Assembly: GCF_004053875.1 (NCBI RefSeq)
Contig: NZ_SBIP01000004.1
Location: 558,001-622,000, forward strand
Origin: Neorhizobium lilium
Lineage (GTDB): Bacteria; Pseudomonadota; Alphaproteobacteria; Rhizobiales; Rhizobiaceae
Direction of reading: 5' to 3'
Length of the DNA: 64,000 bases
The translations under genes and the position numbers were made by a program. Numbering within the stretch: the stretch's first letter is position 1; the number at the start of each line of letters is the position of its first letter. The notes beneath the pieces are model-generated. The model was not told where the DNA came from and did no database searches. It saw nothing but the letters and a program-made list of their open reading frames with translations. Of the stretch, positions 19,413 to 27,156 are shown piece after piece.

Positions 19413-20306
19413 TCAAAGCCGCGCCTCCGCAAAAACCTGAACCAGCCAGTTGAGGAAAACGCGCAGGCGCGGCGATAGCTGCCGGTTCTGAGGGTAGAGC
19501 ACCGACAGCGGCGTTGGCGTTGGTGGAAAGTCCTTCAGGACCTCCACCAACCGACCCGCCTCGATATCCGGCTGCAGCCGGTAACGCGGTGCCTGGATGA
19601 GCCCCAGGCCCAGCCGCGCCATGTCGTGGATGGTATCCGAATGGTTGGCGGCGACCCGGCTCGGCAAAGTGATTTCCCGCACGCTCCCGCCGATCGTGAA
19701 TTCCAGCGGCATGACATTGCCCGTCCGGGAAGAGACGAAGCCGACCATGAGGTGGCCCTCCAGCGCGTCCGGCGTTTCGGGCGTGCCGTGGGCGGCAAGG
19801 TAGGCCGGGCTGGCGCAGGTGATTTCCTCCATCGTCGCCAGCCGCCTTACGATCATGCCGCTATCTGCAAGTTCGCCCGCACGAATGGCGCAATCCACCC
19901 CCTCCCGCACCAGATCCACCAGCCGATCGCCCTGCCCGAACTGGATGTCCACCTGTGGATAGAGGGCCAGGAATTCCGGCAGGCGCGGCAGCAGGAAGGT
20001 TCGCGTCTGGAGCACATTGGCGTCTATGCGCAAGAGCCCGCGGGGCTTGGGATCGCGGAACACGGTTTCCGCATCATCCACCTCGGAAAGGATCGCCAGG
20101 CAGCGATCATAGAAGGCTTGCCCGTCCAAGGTCGGACGAACATGGCGCGTGGTGCGCTCCAGGAGACGGGCACCGAGATCCGCCTCCAGCTGCTTGATGG
20201 CTTCCGTGACGGTGGAACGGGCAAGGCCAAGATCGCCCGCAGCGGCCGTGAAGCTGCTGCGTTCCACCACGCGGACAAAGAGCTGCATGCGATCAAGTCG
20301 GTCCAT
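19413..20306 (-). CDS. LysR family transcriptional regulator
   Basis: The 297-residue protein has the N-terminal winged helix (MDRLDRMQLFVRVVERSSFT, then LGLARSTVTEAIKQLEADLG) and a substrate-binding domain from about residue 90. It is divergent from an SDR-tautomerase pair, the standard arrangement for a LysR regulator and its target. A 6-9-6 palindrome in the gap is a good candidate binding site. The inducer is unknown. Confidence 0.92.
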   Translation of the reverse strand: MDRLDRMQLFVRVVERSSFTAAAGDLGLARSTVTEAIKQLEADLGARLLERTTRHVRPTLDGQAFYDRCLAILSEVDDAETVFRDPKPRGLLRIDANVLQTRTFLLPRLPEFLALYPQVDIQFGQGDRLVDLVREGVDCAIRAGELADSGMIVRRLATMEEITCASPAYLAAHGTPETPDALEGHLMVGFVSSRTGNVMPLEFTIGGSVREITLPSRVAANHSDTIHDMARLGLGLIQAPRYRLQPDIEAGRLVEVLKDFPPTPTPLSVLYPQNRQLSPRLRVFLNWLVQVFAEARL

Positions 20307-20311
20307 CAGAA

Positions 20312-20332
20312 CTGTTCATCACAGACGAACAG
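20312..20332. promoter_or_regulatory. LysR-type operator between divergent genes
   Basis: CTGTTC-N9-GAACAG, with an inner TTC-N9-GAA that fits the T-N11-A LysR box, begins six bases before the LysR start codon and lies about 75 bp before the SDR gene. Confidence 0.6.
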
Positions 20333-20406
20333 ATATGTCAAAATTTGCGGAATTGTTTCGATGGACCGATGCAGTATCTTCTGCCCATACAAACAAGGAG
20401 CGAGCC

Positions 20407-21147
20407 ATGGAAGATCATCAACAACGTGTTGCCATCGTCACGGGAGCCTCCAAGGGAATCGGCGCGGCGATCGCCAGACGGCTGGCGACGGACGGAATCG
20501 CCGTCGTCGTCAACTACTCCCGCGGACGCGAGGCGGCCGATGAGGTCGTCCGGTCCATCGAGGCTGCCGGTGGCAAGGCTGTCGCGGCGGGTGCCGATAT
20601 CGGCAGCCCGGACGGGATACCATCCCTGTTCCAGGCGGCGGAAGAGGCGTTCGGCGGCGCCGACATTCTCGTCAACAATGCCGGCATCATGAGTCTTGCG
20701 CCGATTGCGGACGTCACGGACGAGCAGTTCGAGACCATGGTATCCGTCAACCTCGGCGGCGTGTTCCGCGGCCTGCGGGAAGGTGCGAGGCGACTTCGCC
20801 AGGGCGGCCGCATCATCAGCTTTTCCTCCAGCGTGGTCGGGATGTACCAGCCAAACTACGGGGTCTATGCCGCCACCAAGGCAGCGGTCGAAGCCATGAC
20901 GCATGTGCTGGCCAAGGAACTGGGGCCGCGCGGAATTACCGTCAATGTGGTGGCGCCCGGCCCTGTGGAAACGGACCTCTTCATGACCGGCAAGAGCGAA
21001 GCCCAGCTGAAGGCCATCATCGGCGCGAACCCCTTCGGTCGTCTGGGCCAGCCGGACGATATTTCGGGTCTCGTGTCCTTCCTCGCCGGCCCCGACAGCG
21101 GTTGGGTGAGCGGGCAGGTCATCCGCGCCAATGGCGGGATACTTTAA
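20407..21147 (+). CDS. SDR family oxidoreductase (3-ketoacyl-reductase type)
   Basis: The 246-residue enzyme has VAIVTGASKGIG near residue 8, the VNNAGIM motif near 89, a catalytic Ser in SFSSSVVGM and YxxxK in VYAATKAA near 155. The C-terminal WVSGQVIRANGGI is typical of FabG-like reductases. The ATG at 20407 follows AAGGAGCGAGCC. It forms a unit with the tautomerase gene downstream and is probably controlled by the divergent LysR protein. The physiological substrate cannot be inferred. Confidence 0.9.
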   Translation: MEDHQQRVAIVTGASKGIGAAIARRLATDGIAVVVNYSRGREAADEVVRSIEAAGGKAVAAGADIGSPDGIPSLFQAAEEAFGGADILVNNAGIMSLAPIADVTDEQFETMVSVNLGGVFRGLREGARRLRQGGRIISFSSSVVGMYQPNYGVYAATKAAVEAMTHVLAKELGPRGITVNVVAPGPVETDLFMTGKSEAQLKAIIGANPFGRLGQPDDISGLVSFLAGPDSGWVSGQVIRANGGIL

Positions 21148-21176
21148 CGAACTGACAACCCAAAGGAGACAAACCC

Positions 21177-21395
21177 ATGCCATTTGCCAATTTCAAGCTT
21201 CCGGAAGGCGCGCTCACCAAGGCGCAGAAGGAAGAACTTATTCACAAGACCACGCAGATGCTGGTGGACTATCTCAGCGAAGCGGCACGGCCGCACACCA
21301 TGGTGCTGATCGAGACCGTTCCTGACGGCGGTTATGGCCGTGCGGACGAGGTGTTCACCATTCCCGAGGCCTACCGGGCCGGGGACCTCGCCTGA
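21177..21395 (+). CDS. 4-oxalocrotonate tautomerase family protein
   Basis: The 72-residue protein starts MPFANFKLPEG, so Pro would be the N-terminal catalytic base after Met removal, as in 4-OT/DmpI tautomerases. LTKAQKEELIHKTTQMLVDYL and TMVLIETVPDGGYG match the helix and second strand of the fold. It lies 29 bp after the SDR gene behind AAAGGAGACAAAC. The pair suggests conversion of a small keto or enol compound. Confidence 0.82.
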   Translation: MPFANFKLPEGALTKAQKEELIHKTTQMLVDYLSEAARPHTMVLIETVPDGGYGRADEVFTIPEAYRAGDLA

Positions 21396-21443
21396 GCCAT
21401 GGATCTTCCGGCAAAAGCCGCTCGCGGCTTTCCAGACAAAGCA

Positions 21444-21480
21444 ATGCCGCCGCCCCGGTCTTGAGCCAGGGCGGCGGCAT
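21444..21480. terminator. Strong hairpin between tautomerase and GCG_CRPN genes
   Basis: A 12-bp perfect stem ATGCCGCCGCCC / GGGCGGCGGCAT with a 13-base loop lies between two convergent genes and can serve both. T-tracts are short (CTCTT on the plus strand). Confidence 0.7.
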
Positions 21481-21507
21481 CTCTTATCGGTTCATGCTAC
21501 CGACATA

Positions 21508-21795
21508 TCAGTAGCGGTAGTAACCGGGCGGTGGCGGACGGTGCATGTGTCCACGCGGACCGTCCCAACGGGGCGGAGGCCGATGCCAACGCGGCGGGGG
21601 CGGTGGCGGACGGCGCCAGCCGCCGTAAGGCACGCAATCGCCGCGGCGATTAAGGTGCCATCCACGACCGCAGGGGTAGTCCACCTTCACGATAAGATCA
21701 GGTGCCTTGACGCTGGTGACGGGCATTGCCTGCGCAGCAGTGCCGCCGATGAATCCGCTCGCGGCAATGGCGGCTGCGATAATCAGATTTCTCAT
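21508..21795 (-). CDS. Exported Pro/Arg/His-rich protein with GCG_CRPN motif
   Basis: The 95-residue product has a signal peptide (MRNLIIAAAIAASGFIGG, cleavage near AQA). The conserved CGRGWHLNRRGDCVPY block identifies the GCG_CRPN family seen in Rhizobiales. The tail is rich in Pro, Arg, Trp and His. Such proteins are small, exported and of unknown role. The ATG follows AAGGAGGAAC, a strong ribosome site. Confidence 0.8.
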   Translation of the reverse strand: MRNLIIAAAIAASGFIGGTAAQAMPVTSVKAPDLIVKVDYPCGRGWHLNRRGDCVPYGGWRRPPPPPPRWHRPPPRWDGPRGHMHRPPPPGYYRY

Positions 21796-21923
21796 ATATG
21801 TTCCTCCTTAAAGGCAAGCAGACGATAGGCCGCAGGCGATGAACGAAAGCTGAATCCCGGCCTCAGTTCATGTTCATCGAAATCATCCATCGCCTTTGTA
21901 CACATACGGCTTTTGCAGTGATC

Positions 21924-22094
21924 TCAGGAGCTGCCGACCATTGCCCATATGCCGATGCCCGCATAGAGCATGAAGGCGAAGATGGCGACGCCGGCAATGA
22001 TGATGATGCCGATGCGGCCAGCTTTCAGCTGCTTCTTCTGATGCGCCGCCGACGTACCTGGCTTCTGGATCGGATCTCTTTCATTGGCTTGCAT
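21924..22094 (-). CDS. 56-residue membrane protein, probably stress induced
   Basis: MQANERDPIQK begins a short basic/polar head, followed by a single membrane helix (IGIIIIAGVAIFAFMLYAGIGIWAMV). The ATG at 22094 follows GGGAG at good spacing; a longer in-frame reading would run into the divergent psd promoter region. An EcfG-like promoter lies about 30 bp upstream. I recognise no named family. Confidence 0.65.
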   Translation of the reverse strand: MQANERDPIQKPGTSAAHQKKQLKAGRIGIIIIAGVAIFAFMLYAGIGIWAMVGSS

Positions 22095-22123
22095 AATGAT
22101 CTCCCTTGTACGGCTGCCCGCCG

Positions 22124-22148
22124 AACAGAGCCGGCGGGCTGCGGTTCC
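22124..22148 (-). promoter_or_regulatory. Candidate EcfG-type promoter for the 56-residue membrane protein
   Basis: On the minus strand GGAAC (22148-22144) is followed after 16 bases by TGTT (22127-22124). The predicted transcript would start about 25 nt before the ATG, which fits well. It overlaps an 8-bp GCCCGCCG/CGGCGGGC hairpin. Confidence 0.55.
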
Positions 22149-22204
22149 ATTTTCACCCGCCGCCTTGTCCCCCCGCCCCCTCCGTTGCGCGCGTGATGCC
22201 GCAG

Positions 22205-22234
22205 ATGCGGAACCGCATTGCCGCAAATGCGGTT
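22205..22234. promoter_or_regulatory. Nested palindromes upstream of psd
   Basis: ATGCGGAACCGCAT (22205-22218) is palindromic around AA, and AACCGCAT-N8-ATGCGGTT (22211-22234) forms a second overlapping palindrome. The cluster lies 41-70 bp before the psd start codon and 110 bp from the divergent small gene, so it could be an operator for either. Confidence 0.4.
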
Positions 22235-22274
22235 TCCTTGTAGTCAGTCGGCGCTGAACATCAGGAGAAAACGG

Positions 22275-22976
22275 TTGATCAATCTTTTCGACACCATCCG
22301 CAACACGCTCGTGCCGATCCACAAGGAAGGCTATGTCTTCGTTGCCGCCTTCTTCATCGTGTCCCTGATCCTCGGCTATTTCGCCGAGCCGCTGTTCTGG
22401 ATCGGCCTCGTGCTGACGCTATGGTGCGCCTATTTCTTCCGCGATCCGGAACGGGTCGTGCCACAGGATGACGACCTTATCCTCAGCCCCGCCGATGGCC
22501 GCATCAGCCATGTCGCCGTAGTGGTTCCGCCACCGGAACTGCAGCTGGGTTCTGTGCCGATGCTGCGCATTTCCGTCTTCATGAACGTCTTCGACTGCCA
22601 CATCAACCGCTCGCCGGTACGTGGCCAGGTGACGCGCATCGAGTATCGCGCCGGCCAGTTCATCAATGCTGAGCTGGACAAGGCCAGCTCCGACAACGAG
22701 CGCAATGGCCTGGTGATCGAAACCCGCCACGGCCAGGTTGGCGTCGTCCAGATCGCCGGGCTCGTCGCCCGCCGCATTCTCTGCTGGGCCAAGCCAACCG
22801 AGCCGCTCAATGCCGGGGAACGCTTCGGTCTCATCCGTTTCGGCTCGCGCCTTGATGTCTTCGTACCCGCCGGTGGGCAGCCGCGTGTATCGGTCGGCCA
22901 GCGCGCCGTTGGCGGCGAAACCGTTCTTGCCGAGTTCGGATCGCCAAAAGGCCCCACGATCAGCCGCCGGACCTGA
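22275..22976 (+). CDS. psd: Phosphatidylserine decarboxylase proenzyme
   Basis: This short-form Psd (233 residues) converts phosphatidylserine to phosphatidylethanolamine in the inner membrane. It shows an N-terminal membrane helix, [20 protein letters not shown], and the self-cleavage site RFGSRLDVF, whose Ser becomes the pyruvoyl group. I place the start at TTG 22275 because AGGAG lies eight bases upstream and the N-terminus then matches rhizobial Psd; a farther upstream start adds non-conserved residues. pssA follows 12 bp downstream. Confidence 0.93.
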   Translation: MINLFDTIRNTLVPIHKEGYVFVAAFFIVSLILGYFAEPLFWIGLVLTLWCAYFFRDPERVVPQDDDLILSPADGRISHVAVVVPPPELQLGSVPMLRISVFMNVFDCHINRSPVRGQVTRIEYRAGQFINAELDKASSDNERNGLVIETRHGQVGVVQIAGLVARRILCWAKPTEPLNAGERFGLIRFGSRLDVFVPAGGQPRVSVGQRAVGGETVLAEFGSPKGPTISRRT

Positions 22977-22988
22977 AGGACCAAACCC

Positions 22989-23807
22989 ATGGAAACGCCG
23001 ATCCCGCCCGCCGACCCTGCCCGTCCCAAGGATGAAGCCCGAGGACCGCGGCTTCGCGAGATCCCGCTGCGGCTGATGGTGCCGAACCTCATCACGGTTC
23101 TGGCCATTTGTGCGGGCTTGACCGGCATTCGCCTCGCCTTCGAAGGTCGCTACGAGCTGGCCGTTGCCATGGTGCTGCTTGCCGCCTTTCTGGACGGTAT
23201 CGACGGACGGGTGGCGCGGCTTCTCAAGGCCACATCCAAGTTTGGCGTCCAGATGGATTCGCTGGCGGACATCATCAACTTCGGCGTGGCGCCGGCTCTC
23301 GTCTCCTATGCTTTCCTGCTGCACAATGCCCGCTCGATCGGCTGGATCGCAGCCCTACTCTACGCCATTGCCGCGGGCCTGAGGCTCGCCCGCTTCAACG
23401 TCATGGCGGAGCAGGAAGTCAAGGCTCCCTGGCAGTCGGAATTCTTCGTCGGCGTCCCGGCCCCCATGGGGGCCATGCTGATGCTGCTGCCTGTTTATCT
23501 CGGCTTCATCGGCGTCGATCCCTCGCCTGTGTTCGTCTATGCCAGTGTCGCCTATACGGTGGTGATCGGCTATCTGCTCGCTTCCCGGCTGCCGGTATGG
23601 TCCGGCAAGGCCAGCCGCATCCGCCGCGACCTGATGTTTCCTATCCTGCTCGGTGTCGTGCTCTATGTGGCGTTGCTGATGAGCTATACGTGGGAAGTGC
23701 TCTCGGTGACCGTTGTCGGATACCTCTTCGTGCTGCCCTTCAGCGCACGCGCCTGGCATCGCCGCTACGGCACGATTACAATCGAAGATGATCGTACGCA
23801 TGTCTGA
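22989..23807 (+). CDS. pssA: CDP-diacylglycerol--serine O-phosphatidyltransferase
   Basis: The 272-residue integral membrane enzyme makes phosphatidylserine from CDP-diacylglycerol and serine. It carries the CDP-alcohol phosphotransferase signature D-G-x2-A-R-x8-G-x3-D-x3-D, seen as DGRVARLL then GVQMDSLAD (about residues 72-97). Seven or eight hydrophobic stretches follow. Being directly downstream of psd, it gives a two-gene unit for the phosphatidylethanolamine branch. Confidence 0.93.
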   Translation: METPIPPADPARPKDEARGPRLREIPLRLMVPNLITVLAICAGLTGIRLAFEGRYELAVAMVLLAAFLDGIDGRVARLLKATSKFGVQMDSLADIINFGVAPALVSYAFLLHNARSIGWIAALLYAIAAGLRLARFNVMAEQEVKAPWQSEFFVGVPAPMGAMLMLLPVYLGFIGVDPSPVFVYASVAYTVVIGYLLASRLPVWSGKASRIRRDLMFPILLGVVLYVALLMSYTWEVLSVTVVGYLFVLPFSARAWHRRYGTITIEDDRTHV

Positions 23808-23819
23808 ACGCCCAAAAAA

Positions 23820-23841
23820 CGCGTAAACTGCAACTTACGCG
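23820..23841. repeat. Small hairpin after pssA
   Basis: CGCGTAA and TTACGCG flank eight bases. It starts 13 bp after the pssA stop. The T-tract is missing, so a terminator role is uncertain. Confidence 0.35.
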
Positions 23842-23981
23842 CAACAGTTTCCCGCAAGATGACGATTCCATGATCGGACGTAAGTCCCGGCGGCTTGTCT
23901 AGCCACTATTCCGCCCGCTTTAATGGCGACAGCGGGACTGTAGACGACAAAACATTGAATCGTGCGTGAGAGGAGACAGAC

Positions 23982-24119
23982 ATGAGCACCGAGACATCCG
24001 CCAAGAAGATCGAACTCAAGCCGGAACAGAGCACACCTTATCGTCCGCTCGGACTGAAGGCCGTTGCCGCCGCCGCCATGATGCTGCAGCGCAAGCCCAA
24101 GCTTAGCCCCGCCGGCTAA
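23982..24119 (+). CDS. 45-residue small protein
   Basis: An ATG behind the strong ribosome site AGAGGAGACAGAC opens a 45-codon frame: MSTETSAKKIELKPEQSTP, then YRPLGLKAVAAAAMMLQRKP. The C-terminal half could form an amphipathic helix. It ends six bases before the stop of the convergent ArgO gene. No family is recognised, but start context and codon use look real. Confidence 0.55.
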   Translation: MSTETSAKKIELKPEQSTPYRPLGLKAVAAAAMMLQRKPKLSPAG

Positions 24120-24124
24120 CCGCT

Positions 24125-24748
24125 TCATCCGCCGCGCAGGAAGCTTACCATTAGACCGAGCGCGAGCATGCTCATGACGATGCCGATCAGGACATCCAGG
24201 ATCCGCCATGCGGCGGGCCTGGCGAAGACAGGCGCCAGGAACCTCGCGCCGTAGCCGAGGCCGAAGAACCAGGCAAAGGATGCGGTCGCCGCACCCAGCC
24301 CGTATGCCGCGCGCTCTGCCCCGTGATAAGCGGCCGACAGGCTCCCCAGCAGTACGACAGTATCCAGATAGACATGCGGGTTCAGGAACGTGAAGGCGAG
24401 GCAGGCCAGCACTGCCGGCTTCAACGCCATGCTTTCCGGCGCGCCTGCCACCAGAACTCCGGGCTTTGCCGCTCGACGAAATGCCATGACGGCGTAGGTG
24501 CCGAGGAAGAGCGCTCCACCCAGCGTGACCGCTGAAATCAGCAATGGCGATTGGGATATCACCGTGCCCAGACCACCGACGCCCGCGGCGATCAGCAAGG
24601 CATCGGACAGCGCACAGATGAAACACAGCACGAAGACGTGGCTGCGGATCAGGCCCTGGCGCAGGATGAAGGCGTTCTGGGCGCCAATCGCGATGATGAG
24701 CGAGCCACCCAGGGCAAAGCCGGAAAAGGCAGCAGACAAGAGGTTCAT
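24125..24748 (-). CDS. LysE/ArgO family amino-acid exporter
   Basis: The 207-residue protein has about six hydrophobic segments and the N-terminal LysE/ArgO signature GGSLIIAIGAQNAFILRQG, then FICALSDALLIAAGVGG and AFTFLNPHVYLDTVVLLG. The family exports basic amino acids (Arg, Lys) across the inner membrane. No divergent LysG/ArgP regulator is present; the neighbours are unrelated. Confidence 0.88.
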   Translation of the reverse strand: MNLLSAAFSGFALGGSLIIAIGAQNAFILRQGLIRSHVFVLCFICALSDALLIAAGVGGLGTVISQSPLLISAVTLGGALFLGTYAVMAFRRAAKPGVLVAGAPESMALKPAVLACLAFTFLNPHVYLDTVVLLGSLSAAYHGAERAAYGLGAATASFAWFFGLGYGARFLAPVFARPAAWRILDVLIGIVMSMLALGLMVSFLRGG

Positions 24749-24770
24749 GGACTATCCAAAAGGGTAAAAG

Positions 24771-25538
24771 CTAGAAAAGCGACATCTGCCGTATGTCGGG
24801 CCCCGGCTTCGGCGGCTTCTCTTCCGGTATCGCCACCGCCACTGGCTTTTGCACGTCCGGCCCCATGTTGGCGACCTTGTTGACCAGATCGGATACCGGC
24901 ACCGCCTCGAAAAAATCCTCCTGCACCGGCCGCATCAGATCGGCCACATCGCGCGGCTCCTGCGTCTTGCAGTCCAGCCAGCGCTCGAAATCCTGCGGCT
25001 GGATGACCACAGGCATGCGCTCGTGAATGGGGCGGAAGGCGGCAGTGGCGGCGCTGGTCAGGATGGCGGCGGTATCGACCTCCGAGCCATCGGCCGAGGC
25101 CCATGTTTCCATCAACCCGGCGAAGGCGATGACGCCGCCCTGCTTCGGTCGGACCCAGTAGGCCTGCGGGTTGACGCCGCTTTCCTTGGGCGGGCGGCGC
25201 CATTCATAGAAGCCGGAGGCTGGAACGAGAATGCGGCGATGGCGCATGGCAGCCTTGAAAGATGCCTTGCCGGCCGCGGTTTCGGCCCGGGCATTGAAAA
25301 GCAGCGGAAATTCCTTGGGGTCCTTGACCCAGCCAGGAATGAGCCCCCAGCGGGCGAGAAAGGCGCGCCGTGGCGGCAGGTTGCTGCCGGGCTCGCGCTT
25401 GTCCGAGGCCATGACCACGAGGATCGGCTGCGTCGGCGCGATGTTGAACCGGGCCGGAAAGTCATCCTCGAAATCGACGACGCCGAGGAAGTTGAGAACC
25501 TCCTCCCGCGTTGCCATCAGCGCATAGCGACCACACAT
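24771..25538 (-). CDS. SOS response-associated peptidase (SRAP/YedK, HMCES-like)
   Basis: The 255-residue protein begins M-C-G-R-Y-A, exposing Cys2, which links covalently to abasic sites in single-stranded DNA after Met removal. FNIAPTQ, LIPGWVKDP, FNARAET, FYEWRRP and HERMPVV match the SRAP core, including the active-site Asn, Glu and His. An in-frame start 38 codons upstream exists but would hide Cys2, so ATG 25538 is correct. The protein protects abasic sites at replication forks. Confidence 0.93.
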   Translation of the reverse strand: MCGRYALMATREEVLNFLGVVDFEDDFPARFNIAPTQPILVVMASDKREPGSNLPPRRAFLARWGLIPGWVKDPKEFPLLFNARAETAAGKASFKAAMRHRRILVPASGFYEWRRPPKESGVNPQAYWVRPKQGGVIAFAGLMETWASADGSEVDTAAILTSAATAAFRPIHERMPVVIQPQDFERWLDCKTQEPRDVADLMRPVQEDFFEAVPVSDLVNKVANMGPDVQKPVAVAIPEEKPPKPGPDIRQMSLF

Positions 25539-25603
25539 CTGCTCGTCATCGCACCCGATTTCCAACGCGTCAAGCGACCTCGCAGGCCTATACGCACCAC
25601 CAT

Positions 25604-25930
25604 CTATGCCGACCTCGGGCCAAAGAGAATGATGGCGCCGCCCACCAGACACACGGCCGCGCCGATGACGTCCCAGCGGTCAGGCATACGCGCCTCAACT
25701 GTCCAGAGCCAGACGATCGAAGCGACGATGTAGATCGCGCCATAGGCTGCATATGTGCGGCCCGCAGCCTCTCCCGGCACGAACGCCAGCGCAGAGGCGA
25801 ACAGCATCATCGAGCCGAGGCCCGGGATCAGCCACCAGATCGACTTGTCCAGCCGCCACCAAGCCCAGAAGGCGTAACAACCGGCGATTTCCGCCACAGC
25901 CGCGAGAAGGTAGAGGGGATAGGTTTTCAT
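25604..25930 (-). CDS. YnfA family membrane protein (UPF0060)
   Basis: The 108-residue protein has four membrane helices and the YnfA pattern [33 protein letters not shown] and [20 protein letters not shown]. The fold is similar to small multidrug resistance proteins; its role is not settled. ATG 25930 gives the normal family length; an upstream in-frame start adds 25 residues without homology. Confidence 0.9.
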   Translation of the reverse strand: MKTYPLYLLAAVAEIAGCYAFWAWWRLDKSIWWLIPGLGSMMLFASALAFVPGEAAGRTYAAYGAIYIVASIVWLWTVEARMPDRWDVIGAAVCLVGGAIILFGPRSA

Positions 25931-26013
25931 TGAGGATACGCCACAACAGTCATCGAAGCGGACTCTGGCATAACTAGCGCATGTGAACCAGCCTCGTCCA
26001 AGCAACCTCGCGC

Positions 26014-26030
26014 GTAAGCTGTTGGCTTAC
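26014..26030. promoter_or_regulatory. Operator palindrome 1 of the higBA locus
   Basis: GTAAGC-TGTTG-GCTTAC is a perfect 6-5-6 inverted repeat. It lies just upstream of a TTGACA box and is repeated with the same half-sites 34 bp downstream, as expected for antitoxin (HigA) autoregulation. Confidence 0.65.
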
Positions 26031-26037
26031 AAAACCT

Positions 26038-26043
26038 TTGACA
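26038..26043 (+). promoter_or_regulatory. -35 box of the higBA promoter
   Basis: TTGACA lies between the two operator palindromes. A -10 at 17-bp spacing (26061-26066, TTACAT) is a weak match and overlaps operator 2, so bound antitoxin would block the polymerase. Confidence 0.45.
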
Positions 26044-26047
26044 TACC

Positions 26048-26064
26048 GTAAGCAGGATGCTTAC
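26048..26064. promoter_or_regulatory. Operator palindrome 2 of the higBA locus
   Basis: GTAAGC-AGGAT-GCTTAC repeats the half-sites of operator 1 exactly. It ends nine bases before the toxin start codon and overlaps the presumed -10 region. Confidence 0.65.
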
Positions 26065-26072
26065 ATCGCGTG

Positions 26073-26350
26073 ATGATAAAGTCATTCAGGAGCAAGGCCC
26101 TCGCGGCCCTGTTCGAGACGGGCAAAACCGGAAAAATCGACGCAAGGATGCACAAGCGCATTTTTCTGCGGCTTGACCGTCTGGAGATTGCCGAGCGCGC
26201 TGAAGACATGAACTTGCCGGGTTTCGACTTCCATTCCTTCTTGGGTTTGATCCCACGCGCTACAGTGTTCACGTCAACGGTCCCTGGTGCATTACCTTCG
26301 AATTCGACGGCAAGAACGCCGCCCGCGTTGATTTCGAGCAATATCATTGA
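26073..26350 (+). pseudogene. higB: HigB/RelE-type toxin gene with a one-base frameshift
   Basis: The first 55 codons encode MIKSFRSKALAALFETGKTG, then KRIFLRLDRLEIAERAEDMN and LPGFDFHS, a typical HigB start. Frame is lost near 26237; adding one C to the CC run there restores LLGFDPTRYSVHVNGPW, ITFEFDGK and RVDFEQYH, giving a normal 92-residue toxin that ends at 26350. As written the toxin is broken, or one base was missed in sequencing. The operators and antitoxin gene are intact. Confidence 0.78.
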
Positions 26351-26373
26351 CGCGGCAGATTGGGAGCAAAGCG

Positions 26374-26682
26374 ATGGTAGATCACGAAGTCAGAAGGCCT
26401 ATCCAGAGGTGCCCGTCCCATCCCGGCGCGCTGCTCGAAGATATCATCCCTGCGACAGGCAAGACCAAGGTGGAGATCGCCGAGCTTCTCGGCATTTCGC
26501 GCCAGCACCTCTACGACATCCTGAGGGAGCGCAAGCCAGTTTCACCCAACGTGGCTGCTCGTCTGGGCAAGATGTTCGGCGACGGCGCCGCTATATGGCT
26601 GCGCATGCAAGCGTCTCACGATGCCTGGTGCGCGGAACGCGATACCGATGTCAGCAATATTCCGACACTAAGCGCCGCATAG
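26374..26682 (+). CDS. higA: HigA antitoxin (XRE family)
   Basis: The 102-residue protein has a helix-turn-helix of the HigA type: HPGALLEDIIPATGKTKVEI, AELLGISRQHLYDILR and KPVSPNVAARLGKMFG. It binds the toxin and its own promoter. ATG 26374 follows GGGAG at 8-bp spacing; a TTG at 26347 in frame overlaps the toxin stop and is less likely. In other higBA loci the toxin comes first, as here. With the toxin frameshifted, HigA may be an orphan repressor. Confidence 0.85.
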   Translation: MVDHEVRRPIQRCPSHPGALLEDIIPATGKTKVEIAELLGISRQHLYDILRERKPVSPNVAARLGKMFGDGAAIWLRMQASHDAWCAERDTDVSNIPTLSAA

Positions 26683-26697
26683 GAATCTCCTCAGCAG

Positions 26698-27123
26698 ATG
26701 GAGCACAGCATACCCACCCCGCAACCGGCTTCTTCCGCCATTCTCGAGCGCGACGGGAGGTTTCTGCTGATCCGGCGGATCAACCCACCATCCGCCGATC
26801 TCTTCGCCTTTCCGGGTGGCAGGGCGGAGCCTGACGAGACGCCGGCCGAAACCGCAATACGCGAGTTTCTGGAGGAGACCGGCATTGCGGTGCGCAATCC
26901 CATGCTGTTTGCCACCTATGACCTTCCGGGGGAGAAGGACGACAGCCGGCACTTCTTCCTGTCCGTGTTCACGGTGGAGGCGGATACAGAGAGCCTGGCA
27001 GTTGCAGCAGACGATGCGGCGGAAGCCGGCTGGTACACAGTGGACGAGATCCGCAGCCTGCCAGTGCCGCCAAGCGTCCTGGAATGCGCGGAAAGACTGG
27101 CAGCAATGCGCAATGGCGGGTAA
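26698..27123 (+). CDS. Nudix hydrolase
   Basis: The 141-residue protein has a complete Nudix box, GRAEPDETPAETAIREFLEE followed by TG (about residues 41-62), with the metal-binding REFLEE core. The start is 15 bases after the higA stop. Nudix enzymes hydrolyse nucleoside diphosphates linked to another moiety; the ADP-ribose or NTP preference cannot be told here. The tail AAEAGWYTVDEI is typical. Confidence 0.88.
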   Translation: MEHSIPTPQPASSAILERDGRFLLIRRINPPSADLFAFPGGRAEPDETPAETAIREFLEETGIAVRNPMLFATYDLPGEKDDSRHFFLSVFTVEADTESLAVAADDAAEAGWYTVDEIRSLPVPPSVLECAERLAAMRNGG

Positions 27124-27156
27124 GACAGCGTTTCCTGCCGTTTCGAGACGCCCCGA

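Noticed and set aside
26070..26834. 254-codon frame running from the toxin through higA into the Nudix gene
   Set aside because: After the frameshift it encodes non-conserved Arg/Ser-rich sequence that overlaps two well-supported genes.
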